NCBI GenBank assembly: GCA_902602415.1
Contig: CACKQW010000001.1
Location: forward strand, 86,342 to 150,341
DNA length: 64,000 bases
DNA from: an uncultured Bacteroidota bacterium
Lineage (GTDB): Bacteria; Bacteroidota; Bacteroidia; Flavobacteriales; Flavobacteriaceae
Reading direction: 5' to 3'
Shown here: positions 8,954 through 18,302 of the stretch, piece after piece
Position numbering within the stretch: the first letter of the stretch is position 1
Layout of the letters: each line of letters opens with the position of its first letter
Program-made: the position numbers and the translations under genes
Notes under the pieces: generated by a model
Seen by the model: only the letters and a program-made list of their open reading frames with translations
Database searches by the model: none
What the model was told of the DNA's origin: nothing

Positions 8954-9691
8954 CTAATCTTTTCCTTTTTTATTAGCACTATTTTTTTGTTTTCTTTGTT
9001 CAAGTAATTCTTTGACAGAGAGTTTTCTATTAGAATTGTCTTTTTCTTGTATTTTATTTTCTCGATTTTTTTCTCTCAAATCAAATTTCGAATCATTATT
9101 CATTTTGATTTCTTGACGTTTTTGCTGATCAAATTCTTTTTTTTCTCTTCTTGAATCCAATTTTTTTCTGTTATTAGATCTTGATATTGTCTGAATTATC
9201 TGGTCACTAATATCGAATCTTTTGTCCGAATAGAGCATTACTAAGTCAGAGGATTTATCAAAAATGAAATCATAATTTTTTGATTTGGCGATCTCTCTTA
9301 TTGCATTAAAAATCTGATCTTGAATTGGCTGAATTAATTGTGTTTTTTGGATTATCAAATCCCCATTAGGCCCAAATTTTCTCTGTTGAAATTCCTCTAA
9401 ATCATTTTCCTCTATTAAAATTTCTTGTTCCATTTCTTCAATTAATTCTTTTGTTAAAAGAATTCTTTCAGAATTTAACGCTTCTTTCAATCCTTGGATT
9501 TCTCTTTTTTTCTTTTGAATTTCTGAATTCCAACTTTGGGCTTGACTTTCAAGTCTTTCGGAAACCTCTGAGTATTCCGATAAATTTTCAAGAATATATT
9601 CAGTGTCAATATATCCAATCTTTACTCCCTTTTGAGAAGTAACTGTGCAAGAAATCAAAAAAAATAAAATTAATGTAAATCCTTTTCTCAT
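8954..9691 (-). CDS. OmpH/Skp family protein, long variant with charged C-terminal tail
   Basis: 245 residues. Signal peptide (about 1-19), GVKIGYIDTEYILENLSEY entry segment, coiled-coil arm (about 45-115), and a closing IAKSKNYDFIFDKS strand. After about residue 165 it adds an 80-residue tail extremely rich in K, R, E, N and Q (SNNRKKLDSRREKKEFDQQK onward) that plain Skp lacks; it is probably disordered or helical. It sits directly after bamA on the same strand and is followed by a second ompH, as is common in Flavobacteriia. Confidence 0.9.
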   Translation of the reverse strand: MRKGFTLILFFLISCTVTSQKGVKIGYIDTEYILENLSEYSEVSERLESQAQSWNSEIQKKKREIQGLKEALNSERILLTKELIEEMEQEILIEENDLEEFQQRKFGPNGDLIIQKTQLIQPIQDQIFNAIREIAKSKNYDFIFDKSSDLVMLYSDKRFDISDQIIQTISRSNNRKKLDSRREKKEFDQQKRQEIKMNNDSKFDLREKNRENKIQEKDNSNRKLSVKELLEQRKQKNSANKKGKD

Positions 9692-9727
9692 ATTTTTTTA
9701 AACGTTAGTTGGTGTAATTTATTTTAT

Positions 9728-12274
9728 TTAAAAGTTTTGTCCAAATATAAAATGAGTTTCCCATCCGTGTTTAGTTGATTGACCAGGAATAGGGTCAAAT
9801 CCATGACCAAAGTCAATACCTAATAAACCAAATTGTGGCATGAAAAGTCTTATTCCAACTCCAGCAGATCTATTTAGTAAAAATGGGTTGAAATCTCTAA
9901 AGCTATTATATGAAGCACCCCCCTCAATGAATGATAAAGCAAAAATTTTAGCCTGTTCTCCTAAGCTGATAGGATATCTTAGTTCCAAAGAATATTTATT
10001 AAAAATAGAGCCTCCATCCTGAGTTGAAAGTGATGAGTTTGGATATCCCCTAAGTGGTACATTTTCTCTTCCATCTAGATTATACATCCCCATTCCATCT
10101 CCACCTAAGAAAAATCTTTCAAAAGGAATAATTCCTCTATCATTATTGTATGCGCCAAGAAATCCAAAATCAAAGGATGGTCTTAATACAAGCTTTTCTG
10201 TAAGTGCGGTAAACCATTCTCCTTTAAATTTTATTTTATAAAATTCGAGCCATTTATACCTTTCTTGATCTATTTCAGCGATTCTATCTGTTGCATCAGA
10301 ATTTGTTGGATCCTCAGAAAGGACTTCAACTAAACTCGATCTTTCCTCTTTAAGTGCACTATAATCTACATTATTAAATGCTGAATATGGAAGTGTTAGC
10401 TTGGCTGAAATACTAAAGTTGGAACCACCAGTTGGATAAATTGGATCAGTGTATGTATTATTTCTACTCAAAGCAATTGTGTAAGACAAATTGCTAGAAG
10501 AGCCATTACCAAATGTAAACAAACCGGTTCTGTAATCATTTAAGTCGTAATACTGAAAACCGATGTATTGTGCTAGTGTAAAGTAATCATCAGGGACAGT
10601 TAGTCTCTTTGCAATTCCGATTGACAGCCCTGAAATGTTAAAATATCTTGATTTGTCGGCTGTGTAGCTGTAGGGATTAAACATATATTGCTTCGTTTGA
10701 GATAATTGAACTGAAAATTGAACAGGTTTTTTACCTCCAAGCCATGGTTCGGTAAAGTTAAAGCTATTTACTGTGTAGAATCTGCTTGCTTGCAATCTAA
10801 GTGCTAATCTTTGTCCATCACCCATTGGAACAGGTTTATATGCTTCCTTTTTAAAGATGTCTTTTACCGAAAAATTATTAAATGAAAAACCCAGAGTTCC
10901 AATAAAACCGCCACCACCATAACCTCCTTGTAATTCAATAGTACTAGAACCAGTTTCAACCAGTGAATACTCTAAATCAACCGTCCCAGTTGTAGGATTA
11001 ATATTTTTAAAATCAGGTGTTATGAGTTGAGGGTCGAAAAATCCCAATTGGCCAAGTTCTCTTAAGGATCTAAATACATTAGCCTTGCTGTACAATTGGC
11101 CTGGTCGGGTTCTAATTTCTCTATAAATTACATGGTCATTTGTTTTATTATTCCCGACAACAGTAATCTTGTTGAAGTATGCCGGTTTACCTTCATTTAT
11201 TCTAATTTCTAAGTCAATTTCATTTCCATCAGCATTAACCTCAACAGGTGTAACAGATGAAAACAAGTATCCGTTATTTTGATATAAATTACTTAAATCG
11301 TTAGCATCAGGGTCAGATCTATCAGCAATTCTCTTTTCTAGCTCAACTCCATTATACGTATCACCCTCTTTAATCTTGAGAATTTGATTCAGCTGTTGGT
11401 CAGTATAAATAGTATTTCCTAAATATTCTATTTTTCCAAATGAATACTTTTCACCTTCGGTAAGGGAAATCTCAACATTTATTTCGTTTTTATTTTCATC
11501 ATATATTGAATCTGAAATTATTCTGGCATCACGATAACCTTTTTCTTTGTATTTGTCAATGACACTCGAAAGATCTTCCTCAAAGTCTTCAGGAATGTAT
11601 TTTGATCTTTTAAATATCCTATAGAATTTTTTTCTTTTAGTATTTTTCATTGACTTTTCAATCACTCGAGAACTCAATTTTTTATTTCCTAAGATGTTAA
11701 TTTTATTTATTTTAATCTTTGGACCTTTTTCAATATTGATTTTCATATTTACTTTTGCCTTTCCAAGGGAGTCTGTGTATTCTTCATTAAGAATGTTTAC
11801 TTTTGCTTTTAAAAATCCTTTTTCCTTGTATTTATTTTCTAGGTAATTTTTTGTTGTTGTAATTAAGTTTTCAGTGACTTTTACACCAATTTGTAATTTA
11901 TTTTCTTTTATAACTTCTTCAATTTTTCTTTTTTTAATACCATTTACCTCTAATTCTTTCAACTCTGCCAAGTCAAATAATTCAATTTCCAGGTCAATTC
12001 TATTGTCAGATATATTTTTTTTATAAACGTTTACTGAGCTAAATAAGTTCGATGCCCAAAGTTTTTTGATAGCATTGCTTAATTTTTCTCCCGGAACTGA
12101 AATAGTTTCACCTTTTTTTAGCCCAGAGTATGTTATAATGGTTAATGGGCTAAAAGATGTATTACCTGAAACAGTAATTTCTCCTATTTCATATTTTTCA
12201 ATACTACTTTGTGACTGAATGTTATATCCAAAGAAGAGGAAAAATAATATTAAATAGAATCTATATATTCTCAT
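9728..12274 (-). CDS. bamA: Outer membrane protein assembly factor BamA
   Basis: 848 residues. Signal peptide (about 1-21), five POTRA repeats (about 27-455, for example the GEITVSGNTSF and KINKINILGNKKL starts), then a 16-strand Omp85 barrel. The barrel holds the long conserved loop region with FFLGGDGMGMYNLDGRENVPLRGYP in place of the usual (G/S)RG(F/Y) motif. The C-terminal strand ends in a phenylalanine (FIFGQNF). It inserts beta-barrel proteins into the outer membrane. It lies 11 bases after uppS and is followed by two ompH chaperone genes. Confidence 0.96.
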   Translation of the reverse strand: MRIYRFYLILFFLFFGYNIQSQSSIEKYEIGEITVSGNTSFSPLTIITYSGLKKGETISVPGEKLSNAIKKLWASNLFSSVNVYKKNISDNRIDLEIELFDLAELKELEVNGIKKRKIEEVIKENKLQIGVKVTENLITTTKNYLENKYKEKGFLKAKVNILNEEYTDSLGKAKVNMKINIEKGPKIKINKINILGNKKLSSRVIEKSMKNTKRKKFYRIFKRSKYIPEDFEEDLSSVIDKYKEKGYRDARIISDSIYDENKNEINVEISLTEGEKYSFGKIEYLGNTIYTDQQLNQILKIKEGDTYNGVELEKRIADRSDPDANDLSNLYQNNGYLFSSVTPVEVNADGNEIDLEIRINEGKPAYFNKITVVGNNKTNDHVIYREIRTRPGQLYSKANVFRSLRELGQLGFFDPQLITPDFKNINPTTGTVDLEYSLVETGSSTIELQGGYGGGGFIGTLGFSFNNFSVKDIFKKEAYKPVPMGDGQRLALRLQASRFYTVNSFNFTEPWLGGKKPVQFSVQLSQTKQYMFNPYSYTADKSRYFNISGLSIGIAKRLTVPDDYFTLAQYIGFQYYDLNDYRTGLFTFGNGSSSNLSYTIALSRNNTYTDPIYPTGGSNFSISAKLTLPYSAFNNVDYSALKEERSSLVEVLSEDPTNSDATDRIAEIDQERYKWLEFYKIKFKGEWFTALTEKLVLRPSFDFGFLGAYNNDRGIIPFERFFLGGDGMGMYNLDGRENVPLRGYPNSSLSTQDGGSIFNKYSLELRYPISLGEQAKIFALSFIEGGASYNSFRDFNPFLLNRSAGVGIRLFMPQFGLLGIDFGHGFDPIPGQSTKHGWETHFIFGQNF

Positions 12275-12285
12275 GTTGAAAATAC

Positions 12286-13029
12286 TTAATTATTGATTTG
12301 TTCACTGATTTTTCCAAATCTTCTTTCTCTACTTTGGTAGTTAATAATTGCTTTGTAAAGGTCTTTTTTCTTGAAATCTGGCCATAGTTTTTTTGAAAAA
12401 TATAGTTCTGAATATGCTATTTGCCATAATAAAAAATTACTTATTCTTTTTTCACCACTTGTTCGGATTAATAAATCCACATCAGGTAAAAAACGAGTGT
12501 AAAGATGGTCATTTATAACCGATTCATCAATTTTTTTTGAAGAAATTATGTTATTTTTAACTTTGTCAGAAATTTCTTTTACAACATCAATTATCTCACT
12601 TCTAGCTCCATAGCTTAATGCAAGTGTTAGGGTTAAGCTTTTATTATTTTTAGTCTCATTTGTAACTTTGATTAGATAATCGCAAATTTTTCTCGGTAAT
12701 TTTTCCAATGTCCCAATTGTTGTAAATTTTATATCATTTTTATTGAGATTTTTTAGCTCATTTTTAAGCGAAAGTAGAAGAAGTTCCATTAAAAAATCAA
12801 TTTCTAATTTTGGTCTTTTCCAATTTTCTGTAGAGAAGGCATATAGAGTTAGATTTTTAATACCCAATTCAATGCATGCTTCAATAATATTTTTTACTGC
12901 TTTCCTGCCAGCCTTGTGACCAAACTCTCTGCTTAAACCTTTTTTTTTCGCCCATCTTCCATTCCCATCCATTATTACAGCAACGTGGTTAGGAATTTTA
13001 TTTTTATCAATTTCAACTTTCTTCATCAT
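12286..13029 (-). CDS. uppS: Isoprenyl transferase (undecaprenyl diphosphate synthase)
   Basis: 247 residues. HVAVIMDGNGRWAKKKG holds the catalytic Asp (D21) of cis-prenyltransferases, and RTSGEKRISNFLLWQ plus AYSELYF form the conserved C-terminal diphosphate-binding part. It makes the C55 lipid carrier for peptidoglycan and other surface polymers. The start codon overlaps the stop of the DUF6089 gene (ATGA), and bamA follows 11 bases later, so the three are translationally and transcriptionally linked. Confidence 0.96.
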   Translation of the reverse strand: MMKKVEIDKNKIPNHVAVIMDGNGRWAKKKGLSREFGHKAGRKAVKNIIEACIELGIKNLTLYAFSTENWKRPKLEIDFLMELLLLSLKNELKNLNKNDIKFTTIGTLEKLPRKICDYLIKVTNETKNNKSLTLTLALSYGARSEIIDVVKEISDKVKNNIISSKKIDESVINDHLYTRFLPDVDLLIRTSGEKRISNFLLWQIAYSELYFSKKLWPDFKKKDLYKAIINYQSRERRFGKISEQINN

Positions 13030-13718
13030 CTGATATTACAATAACATGGTCTTCTTCCAAATGTATATGAAATTCCTAAAGAACTAAAAAAATACCAGTC
13101 ATTGTTATTTATATTTCCAAAATTAGGATTTAAAGACGAATTTCCGTCAATTTCATCGGAAAATACGTACCTAGCACCTCCTTCCATTGAAAAAATAAAT
13201 TTTTCAAGAAATCTCACTTTTAATCCAATAATCATTGGAATACCAAAAGACTTATTTTTTTTATTAACTGATATTAAATTATCTCCCTGTAATAAAATTT
13301 CATCAAATTTTGAAAAGGACAACCCTGTATACATGTAAGGGCTAAAAAAATCATAATCCTCATGTAGATTGAAATCAAGCATATTAAACTCAATTCCAGC
13401 AGAAATTTCAGAGATTGGTGTAGAAAAACTATAGCCTCTTTCAATTCTTCTAGGATCTTTAGAGTTTATATCATTTGCGATTAAATTTGATTTTATAAAA
13501 GTCAATTTTATTGAATGTCTAGGACTTCTATTCCATTTCAGCGAAAAACCAGAAACATTATTATTTCTAATGTTTTTTTGGAATGGATTAACAAATTTAG
13601 TATCTCCAACATCACCAATAAAATTTGATTTCCCATGTATATAGCCAACTTCATATATTTGAGAAAACAAGCTATTACAAATCAATGAAAATAATAATAT
13701 AAAATGACTAATTTTCAA
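13026..13718 (-). CDS. DUF6089 family outer-membrane-like protein
   Basis: 230 residues from a TTG start (no in-frame ATG nearby). Signal peptide (about 1-19), then repeated beta-strands with aromatic ends and a C-terminal segment GISYTFGRRPCYC. This looks like a small outer-membrane beta-barrel. In Flavobacteriia a DUF6089 gene commonly sits between nadK and uppS, as here. Function unknown; the constant envelope neighbourhood suggests a role linked to outer-membrane biogenesis (inference). Confidence 0.82.
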   Translation of the reverse strand: MKISHFILLFSLICNSLFSQIYEVGYIHGKSNFIGDVGDTKFVNPFQKNIRNNNVSGFSLKWNRSPRHSIKLTFIKSNLIANDINSKDPRRIERGYSFSTPISEISAGIEFNMLDFNLHEDYDFFSPYMYTGLSFSKFDEILLQGDNLISVNKKNKSFGIPMIIGLKVRFLEKFIFSMEGGARYVFSDEIDGNSSLNPNFGNINNNDWYFFSSLGISYTFGRRPCYCNIR

Positions 13719-13755
13719 TTTTTTCCTTTTAACATAAAACTGAAATGGGTTCGTA

Positions 13756-14628
13756 TTATTGTTCTGTTCTTTTATCTTTCCCCCAATAAAGTTTTTCCCT
13801 TAGCGTGTTAAGGGGATCTGAATCACCAGTATCTACTAATTGTAATTTATGTTTAGATTTATTTATTGATAATTTTGTTTTTACAGAAATCGAAAAAATT
13901 TCAGAATCTGCAGATAAAAGGCATTCTTTTTCTCTACTTGAAATTTCAAGATCTATTTTTTGATTATCGGGGACAACTAGTGGCCTAGCATTTAAATTAT
14001 GAGGAGCAATTGGTGTAAAAACTAAACTTTCAGCATTTGGTAAAATAATTGGACCACCACAACTCAGTGAATATCCTGTAGAGCCTGTTGGCGTTGAAAT
14101 GATTAATCCATCTGCCCAGTAAGTATTCAAGTATTGATTATCAATCATTGTTTTTATTGAAATTAACGAAGTAGTATTTTTTCTGCTAATGGCTATTTCA
14201 TTTAGTGCATATTTTTTACGGTCGTCAAACTCAACCTCAATTATTGTCCTTTCAGAAATTTTATAATCTTTATTAACTAGTTTTTTTACTATTTGATCAA
14301 TATTTTCAATATTTGAGCTAGCTAAGAATCCAAGCCTACCTTTGTTAATTCCAATGATTGGAATATTTAAATCAGCAATTTCTTTTGCAGCTCTTAAAAA
14401 TGTTCCGTCTCCTCCTACAGCAATTACATAGTCAAAACTTTTATCAAGTTGAATAAATTTTCTAGTGTGTAAGTAATCAATTTTAGAACCTTTATTTTTT
14501 GAAATAAATTGATATAAATTTTCATCAATTTCACAAATTATTTTATTCTTTTCAAGAACTTTGATAAGAGAAATAATATGCTGAAAATTTTCTGTAGAAT
14601 TAGATTTTGTATAAAGGGCAATTTTCAA
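13756..14628 (-). CDS. nadK: NAD kinase
   Basis: 290 residues from a TTG start. Contains the GGDGT motif (72-76) in VIAVGGDGTFLRAAKEI, and the downstream substrate motif NEIAISRKNT and TGSTGYSLSCGGP loop of the diacylglycerol-kinase-like fold. It phosphorylates NAD to NADP in the cytosol. Divergent from pdxJ across a 91-base promoter region. As I recall, many Flavobacteriaceae carry a CBS-domain gene between pdxJ and nadK; it is absent here. Confidence 0.95.
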   Translation of the reverse strand: MKIALYTKSNSTENFQHIISLIKVLEKNKIICEIDENLYQFISKNKGSKIDYLHTRKFIQLDKSFDYVIAVGGDGTFLRAAKEIADLNIPIIGINKGRLGFLASSNIENIDQIVKKLVNKDYKISERTIIEVEFDDRKKYALNEIAISRKNTTSLISIKTMIDNQYLNTYWADGLIISTPTGSTGYSLSCGGPIILPNAESLVFTPIAPHNLNARPLVVPDNQKIDLEISSREKECLLSADSEIFSISVKTKLSINKSKHKLQLVDTGDSDPLNTLREKLYWGKDKRTEQ

Positions 14629-14662
14629 AATGATCTAGGAAATAAATGAAATTATTACTTTC

Positions 14663-14691
14663 AAAATTAAGTAAAAATAAATTAGTTTTGA
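14663..14691. promoter_or_regulatory. Divergent promoter pair for nadK and pdxJ
   Basis: Two -7 boxes matching TAnnTTTG face outwards: TAATTTTG on the minus strand (14663-14670) for nadK and TAGTTTTG on the plus strand (14684-14691) for pdxJ. Predicted leaders are about 31 and 25 bases. The boxes are 13 bases apart, so the two polymerases would compete for the site. Confidence 0.45.
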
Positions 14692-14719
14692 CGAAATAAA
14701 ACTACTTAAAATATTATGA

Positions 14720-15433
14720 ATGACTAAGCTAAGTGTTAACATAAATAAAATAGCTACTCTTAGGAACTCGAGAGGTGGTAATGAACCAAATGTGGTTAAA
14801 TTTGCGGTAGATATTCAAAGATTTGGTGCTGATGGAATAACTATACATCCAAGACCAGATGAACGACACATAAAATATGATGATGTGTATGCCTTAAAAA
14901 ATGAGGTTTACACTGAATTTAATATCGAAGGTAATCCGATCGATAAATTTATGAAATTAGTAATTGATGTACAACCAACTCAAGTAACTCTAGTTCCTGA
15001 TAAAATAGATGCTATTACCTCAAATTCTGGATGGAATACTATTAAGTATAAAAACATGTTAAAGGATATTATTAATGAGCTAAAGTCTTATGATATTCGG
15101 ACTTCAATTTTTTTAGATCCTGAAACTAAATATATTGATTCACTAGTGGAAATTAAACCTGATAGGGTGGAATTATATACAGAAGAATTTGCCAAAGAAT
15201 TTCTAATTGGTAATTTTTCAATAATTGAAAAATATAAAGTTTGTGCAGATAAAATATCAAAAGAGGGTATCGGGGTTAATGCAGGTCATGATCTTTCATT
15301 AAAAAACATAAAGTATTTTGCTAATAACATAGAAAATTTATTAGAAGTGTCCATAGGTCATGCACTCATAACTGAGAGTTTATATTATGGTTTAGAAAAA
15401 ACAATCAAGAAATATTTGCACTTTTTGTCTTAA
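14720..15433 (+). CDS. pdxJ: Pyridoxine 5'-phosphate synthase
   Basis: 237 residues. TKLSVNINKIATLRNSRG, the active-site stretch GITIHPRPDERHI, and GIGVNAGHDLSLKN near the C terminus are PdxJ signatures. It condenses 1-deoxyxylulose 5-phosphate with 3-amino-2-oxopropyl phosphate in the DXP-dependent vitamin B6 route. An ATG four bases upstream runs into a stop after three codons, so the start at 14720 is the usable one. An alpha/beta hydrolase gene follows two bases later. Confidence 0.96.
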   Translation: MTKLSVNINKIATLRNSRGGNEPNVVKFAVDIQRFGADGITIHPRPDERHIKYDDVYALKNEVYTEFNIEGNPIDKFMKLVIDVQPTQVTLVPDKIDAITSNSGWNTIKYKNMLKDIINELKSYDIRTSIFLDPETKYIDSLVEIKPDRVELYTEEFAKEFLIGNFSIIEKYKVCADKISKEGIGVNAGHDLSLKNIKYFANNIENLLEVSIGHALITESLYYGLEKTIKKYLHFLS

Positions 15434-15435
15434 TT

Positions 15436-16200
15436 ATGTTATTGCACTCAAAAATTTTAGGTGAGTCTTCTTCAGAAGTTTTGATTCTTCATGGATTTTT
15501 AGGATCGGGGGATAACTGGCTTTCAATTGCTAGGGAATTATGTAAAAAAAATATTAAAGTTCATTTAATTGATCAAAGAAATCATGGCAGGAGTTTTCAT
15601 ACTGAATCGTTTAACTATGACGATATGTGTAATGATTTACTTTATTACATTAAATATTATAAAATTACCAAACCGATTCTTTTGGGTCATTCCATGGGTG
15701 GTAAGACCGCCATGCAATTTTGTTTAAAATATCCCGAACTAATCTTAAAGGTTTTCGTAATGGATATAGCCCCCAAATACTATCCAAATCACAATCAGCA
15801 CATTCTTGATGCCTTGAAAACAATAGATTTAGAGAAATTTAATCAGAGGAAAGAAATCGAGAAAGTGCTTTCAAATTCTATAACTATGCCAGAAATTAGA
15901 GGATTTATAATGAAAAGTATTTTTAGAAAATCTAATAATAAGTTTGGGATTCGGTTCAATTTACAATCGCTTTCTAAAAATGTAGAAATTGTCGGAAAAG
16001 AGATTTCATCTACTAATAAATTTCTTAAAAGAGTCTTTTTTTTCAAAGGTGAAAAATCTAGTTATATAAATTTATCTGACCACAAATTAATATATTCTTT
16101 TTTCCCAAATGCAGAAGTTATAGAAATTAAAAATGCGGGTCATTGGCTTCACAGAGACAATATGTCTGATGTGTTGAGACATTTACACGCAAATATATAA
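15436..16200 (+). CDS. Alpha/beta fold hydrolase (YbfF-like esterase)
   Basis: 254 residues. HGFLGSGDNW gives the oxyanion-hole HG motif, GHSMGG holds the nucleophile S86, and NAGHWLH holds the catalytic histidine H236. DQRNHGRS is typical of the YbfF/esterase-lipase group. Substrate unknown. It is cotranscribed with pdxJ (two-base gap), a pairing often seen in Flavobacteriia. Confidence 0.88.
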   Translation: MLLHSKILGESSSEVLILHGFLGSGDNWLSIARELCKKNIKVHLIDQRNHGRSFHTESFNYDDMCNDLLYYIKYYKITKPILLGHSMGGKTAMQFCLKYPELILKVFVMDIAPKYYPNHNQHILDALKTIDLEKFNQRKEIEKVLSNSITMPEIRGFIMKSIFRKSNNKFGIRFNLQSLSKNVEIVGKEISSTNKFLKRVFFFKGEKSSYINLSDHKLIYSFFPNAEVIEIKNAGHWLHRDNMSDVLRHLHANI

Positions 16201-16218
16201 GTATTAACATCATTGTTT

Positions 16219-16247
16219 TTGATACATCTAAAAAAAGATTAATTTCG
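16219..16247 (+). promoter_or_regulatory. Putative promoter of tig-clpP-clpX
   Basis: A TTG at 16219-16221 and, 18 bases later, TAATTTCG at 16240-16247 fit the Bacteroidota -33 TTG / -7 TAnnTTTG pattern, with C for T at one position. Transcription would start near 16251, about 14 bases before the tig ATG. Confidence 0.45.
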
Positions 16248-16265
16248 CACACCAATTCACTCAGA

Positions 16266-17588
16266 ATGAAAATATCCGCAGCAAAAAAAAATAAACTTAA
16301 TGGAATAATAACGGTAGTCATAGAAAAAAATGATTATGAACAAAAGGTTACCAGTGTTTTGAAGAAATATTCAAAGACTGCAAGCATTCCTGGTTTTAGA
16401 AAAGGCTTTGTACCTTTATCGCTAATAAAAAAACAATATGGAGGTGCAGTAAAAGTTGATGAAATCAATAAGCTGATTGACTTAAGCCTAAAGAAATATA
16501 TCAACGATGAAAAATTGGATTTACTAGGTGGACCTATTCCTTGTAAAAATGATGATTTAGATTGGAATTCAGAGACGATTTGCTTTGATTTTGAGATTGG
16601 GTACTCACCTGAATTTAAATTGAATTTCAAACCCAAAAAACCAATTGTTCAGTACGAGATTATTCCTGATAAAAAGAATATTGATGATCAGATTAAAAAT
16701 ATTCAGGCTAGATATGGTAAATTGATATCAAAGTCCAAAATCAAAGAAAAATATGAAATTACTGGGTTATTTTTTTCGGATGATAATGAGATTAATGAGT
16801 CTATAGTTTTTACAACTGATATTCTAAAACCATCTTTTAGAAAAAAAATTTTAGGTCTTACAATTGGAAAAGAGATTGAAGAGCAAGCCTCAAAAATTTT
16901 CAAAGATTCCAAGGATATTTCATTGAAATTAAAAATTGATTCAACAGAAAAAGAGCAGCTAAATAAACTTATTAAAGTAAAAATTAATGAGATAAATGAG
17001 AGAGAGCCCGCAGAGTTAAATCAAGATTTGTTTGACAAAATTTTTGGAAAAGAAGTTGTTAAAAATGTTTCCCAAATGAAAAATAAACTTTCTGAAGATT
17101 TCATTAAACAATTTCAAACACAGACAAACCAAAAGTTAATGAATGATACAATTGAATTTCTTATTAGTTCTACTAAAATAGATTTACCAAAAGATTTTTT
17201 AACTAAATGGATTCAATTAAACAGTGAAAAGAAAATTACTTTAGATGAAGCAAAACTAGAGTATGAGAAATCCGAGAAGGGAATGAAATATCAGCTAATC
17301 GAAAGTAAAATAATTATTCAAAATAATCTGCAAGTTAATTTTGATGACTTAAAAAAATACACTTCTGATTTGATAAAAATACAAATGCAACAGTATGGTC
17401 AATCTGTTACAGATGAAAAAAATATAGAACAAACAGTTGCTAGAGTGATGAGCAATAAAGATGAAGTTAAGAGACTTACAGAACAACTTAGCGGTGAAAG
17501 AATACTTAATTTTTTCAAAGAAAACATATCATATAAATCAAAAAAATTAACTTATGATCAGTTTATTAAAGAGGCTTATCAAGTTTAA
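16266..17588 (+). CDS. tig: Trigger factor
   Basis: 440 residues. The N-terminal ribosome-binding domain (about 1-115) holds the signature IPGFRKGFVP, close to the canonical GFRxGxxP. The C-terminal chaperone arms are helical (about 250-440). The middle PPIase domain is poorly conserved (about 150-235), as in other Bacteroidota trigger factors. It meets nascent chains at the ribosome exit. clpP and clpX follow on the same strand, the classic tig-clpP-clpX order. Confidence 0.94.
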   Translation: MKISAAKKNKLNGIITVVIEKNDYEQKVTSVLKKYSKTASIPGFRKGFVPLSLIKKQYGGAVKVDEINKLIDLSLKKYINDEKLDLLGGPIPCKNDDLDWNSETICFDFEIGYSPEFKLNFKPKKPIVQYEIIPDKKNIDDQIKNIQARYGKLISKSKIKEKYEITGLFFSDDNEINESIVFTTDILKPSFRKKILGLTIGKEIEEQASKIFKDSKDISLKLKIDSTEKEQLNKLIKVKINEINEREPAELNQDLFDKIFGKEVVKNVSQMKNKLSEDFIKQFQTQTNQKLMNDTIEFLISSTKIDLPKDFLTKWIQLNSEKKITLDEAKLEYEKSEKGMKYQLIESKIIIQNNLQVNFDDLKKYTSDLIKIQMQQYGQSVTDEKNIEQTVARVMSNKDEVKRLTEQLSGERILNFFKENISYKSKKLTYDQFIKEAYQV

Positions 17589-17622
17589 TTATTTGTTATA
17601 TTTATAATTAGAATTATTAGAA

Positions 17623-18297
17623 ATGGATTTAGGAAAAGAATTTAAAAAATTTGCTACAAAAGAAAAGGGTATAAGTAGCACATATTACAATGATATTATT
17701 AGCAGTATGTTTCCCTCTGGTTTGACTCCAAATATTATTGAAGAAAGACAAATGAATATTGCCATATTTGATGTTTTCTCAAGACTCATGATGGATAGAA
17801 TTATATTTTTAGGGACTGCTATTAATGATCAAGTTGCTAATATAATTCAAGCACAATTATTATTTCTAGAAAGTACGGATTCTTCAAAAGACATTCAAAT
17901 TTATATTAATTCACCTGGAGGTAGTGTTTATGCTGGTTTAGGAATTTATGATACAATGCAGTTAATAAAACCTGATGTTGCGACTATTTGTACTGGGATG
18001 GCTGCTTCAATGGGCGCTGTTTTATTGTGTGCTGGTCAAAAGGGTAAAAGAAGCGGGTTGACTCATTCCAGAGTTATGATTCATCAACCATTAGGAGGTG
18101 CTCAAGGTCAAGCAAGTGATATTGAAATTACCACAAGAGAAATCCTGTCCCTGAAAGAAGAGTTATATAAAATAATCAGTAAACATACTGGGCAAGATTA
18201 TGAAAAAGTATATGCTGATAGTGACAGGGATTATTGGATGAAAGCTAAAAAAGCTTTAGAATATGGTATGATTGATGAAATTCTTACTAAAAATTAA
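17623..18297 (+). CDS. clpP: ATP-dependent Clp protease proteolytic subunit
   Basis: 224 residues. Catalytic triad S129 ([11 protein letters not shown]), H154 ([10 protein letters not shown]) and an Asp near 199 (YADSDRD). [18 protein letters not shown] is the conserved central strand and oligomer interface. The extra 45 N-terminal residues before [11 protein letters not shown] are the propeptide region. It forms the tetradecameric serine protease and works with ClpX, whose gene starts five bases after its stop. Confidence 0.97.
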   Translation: MDLGKEFKKFATKEKGISSTYYNDIISSMFPSGLTPNIIEERQMNIAIFDVFSRLMMDRIIFLGTAINDQVANIIQAQLLFLESTDSSKDIQIYINSPGGSVYAGLGIYDTMQLIKPDVATICTGMAASMGAVLLCAGQKGKRSGLTHSRVMIHQPLGGAQGQASDIEITTREILSLKEELYKIISKHTGQDYEKVYADSDRDYWMKAKKALEYGMIDEILTKN

Positions 18298-18302
18298 ATT
18301 TG

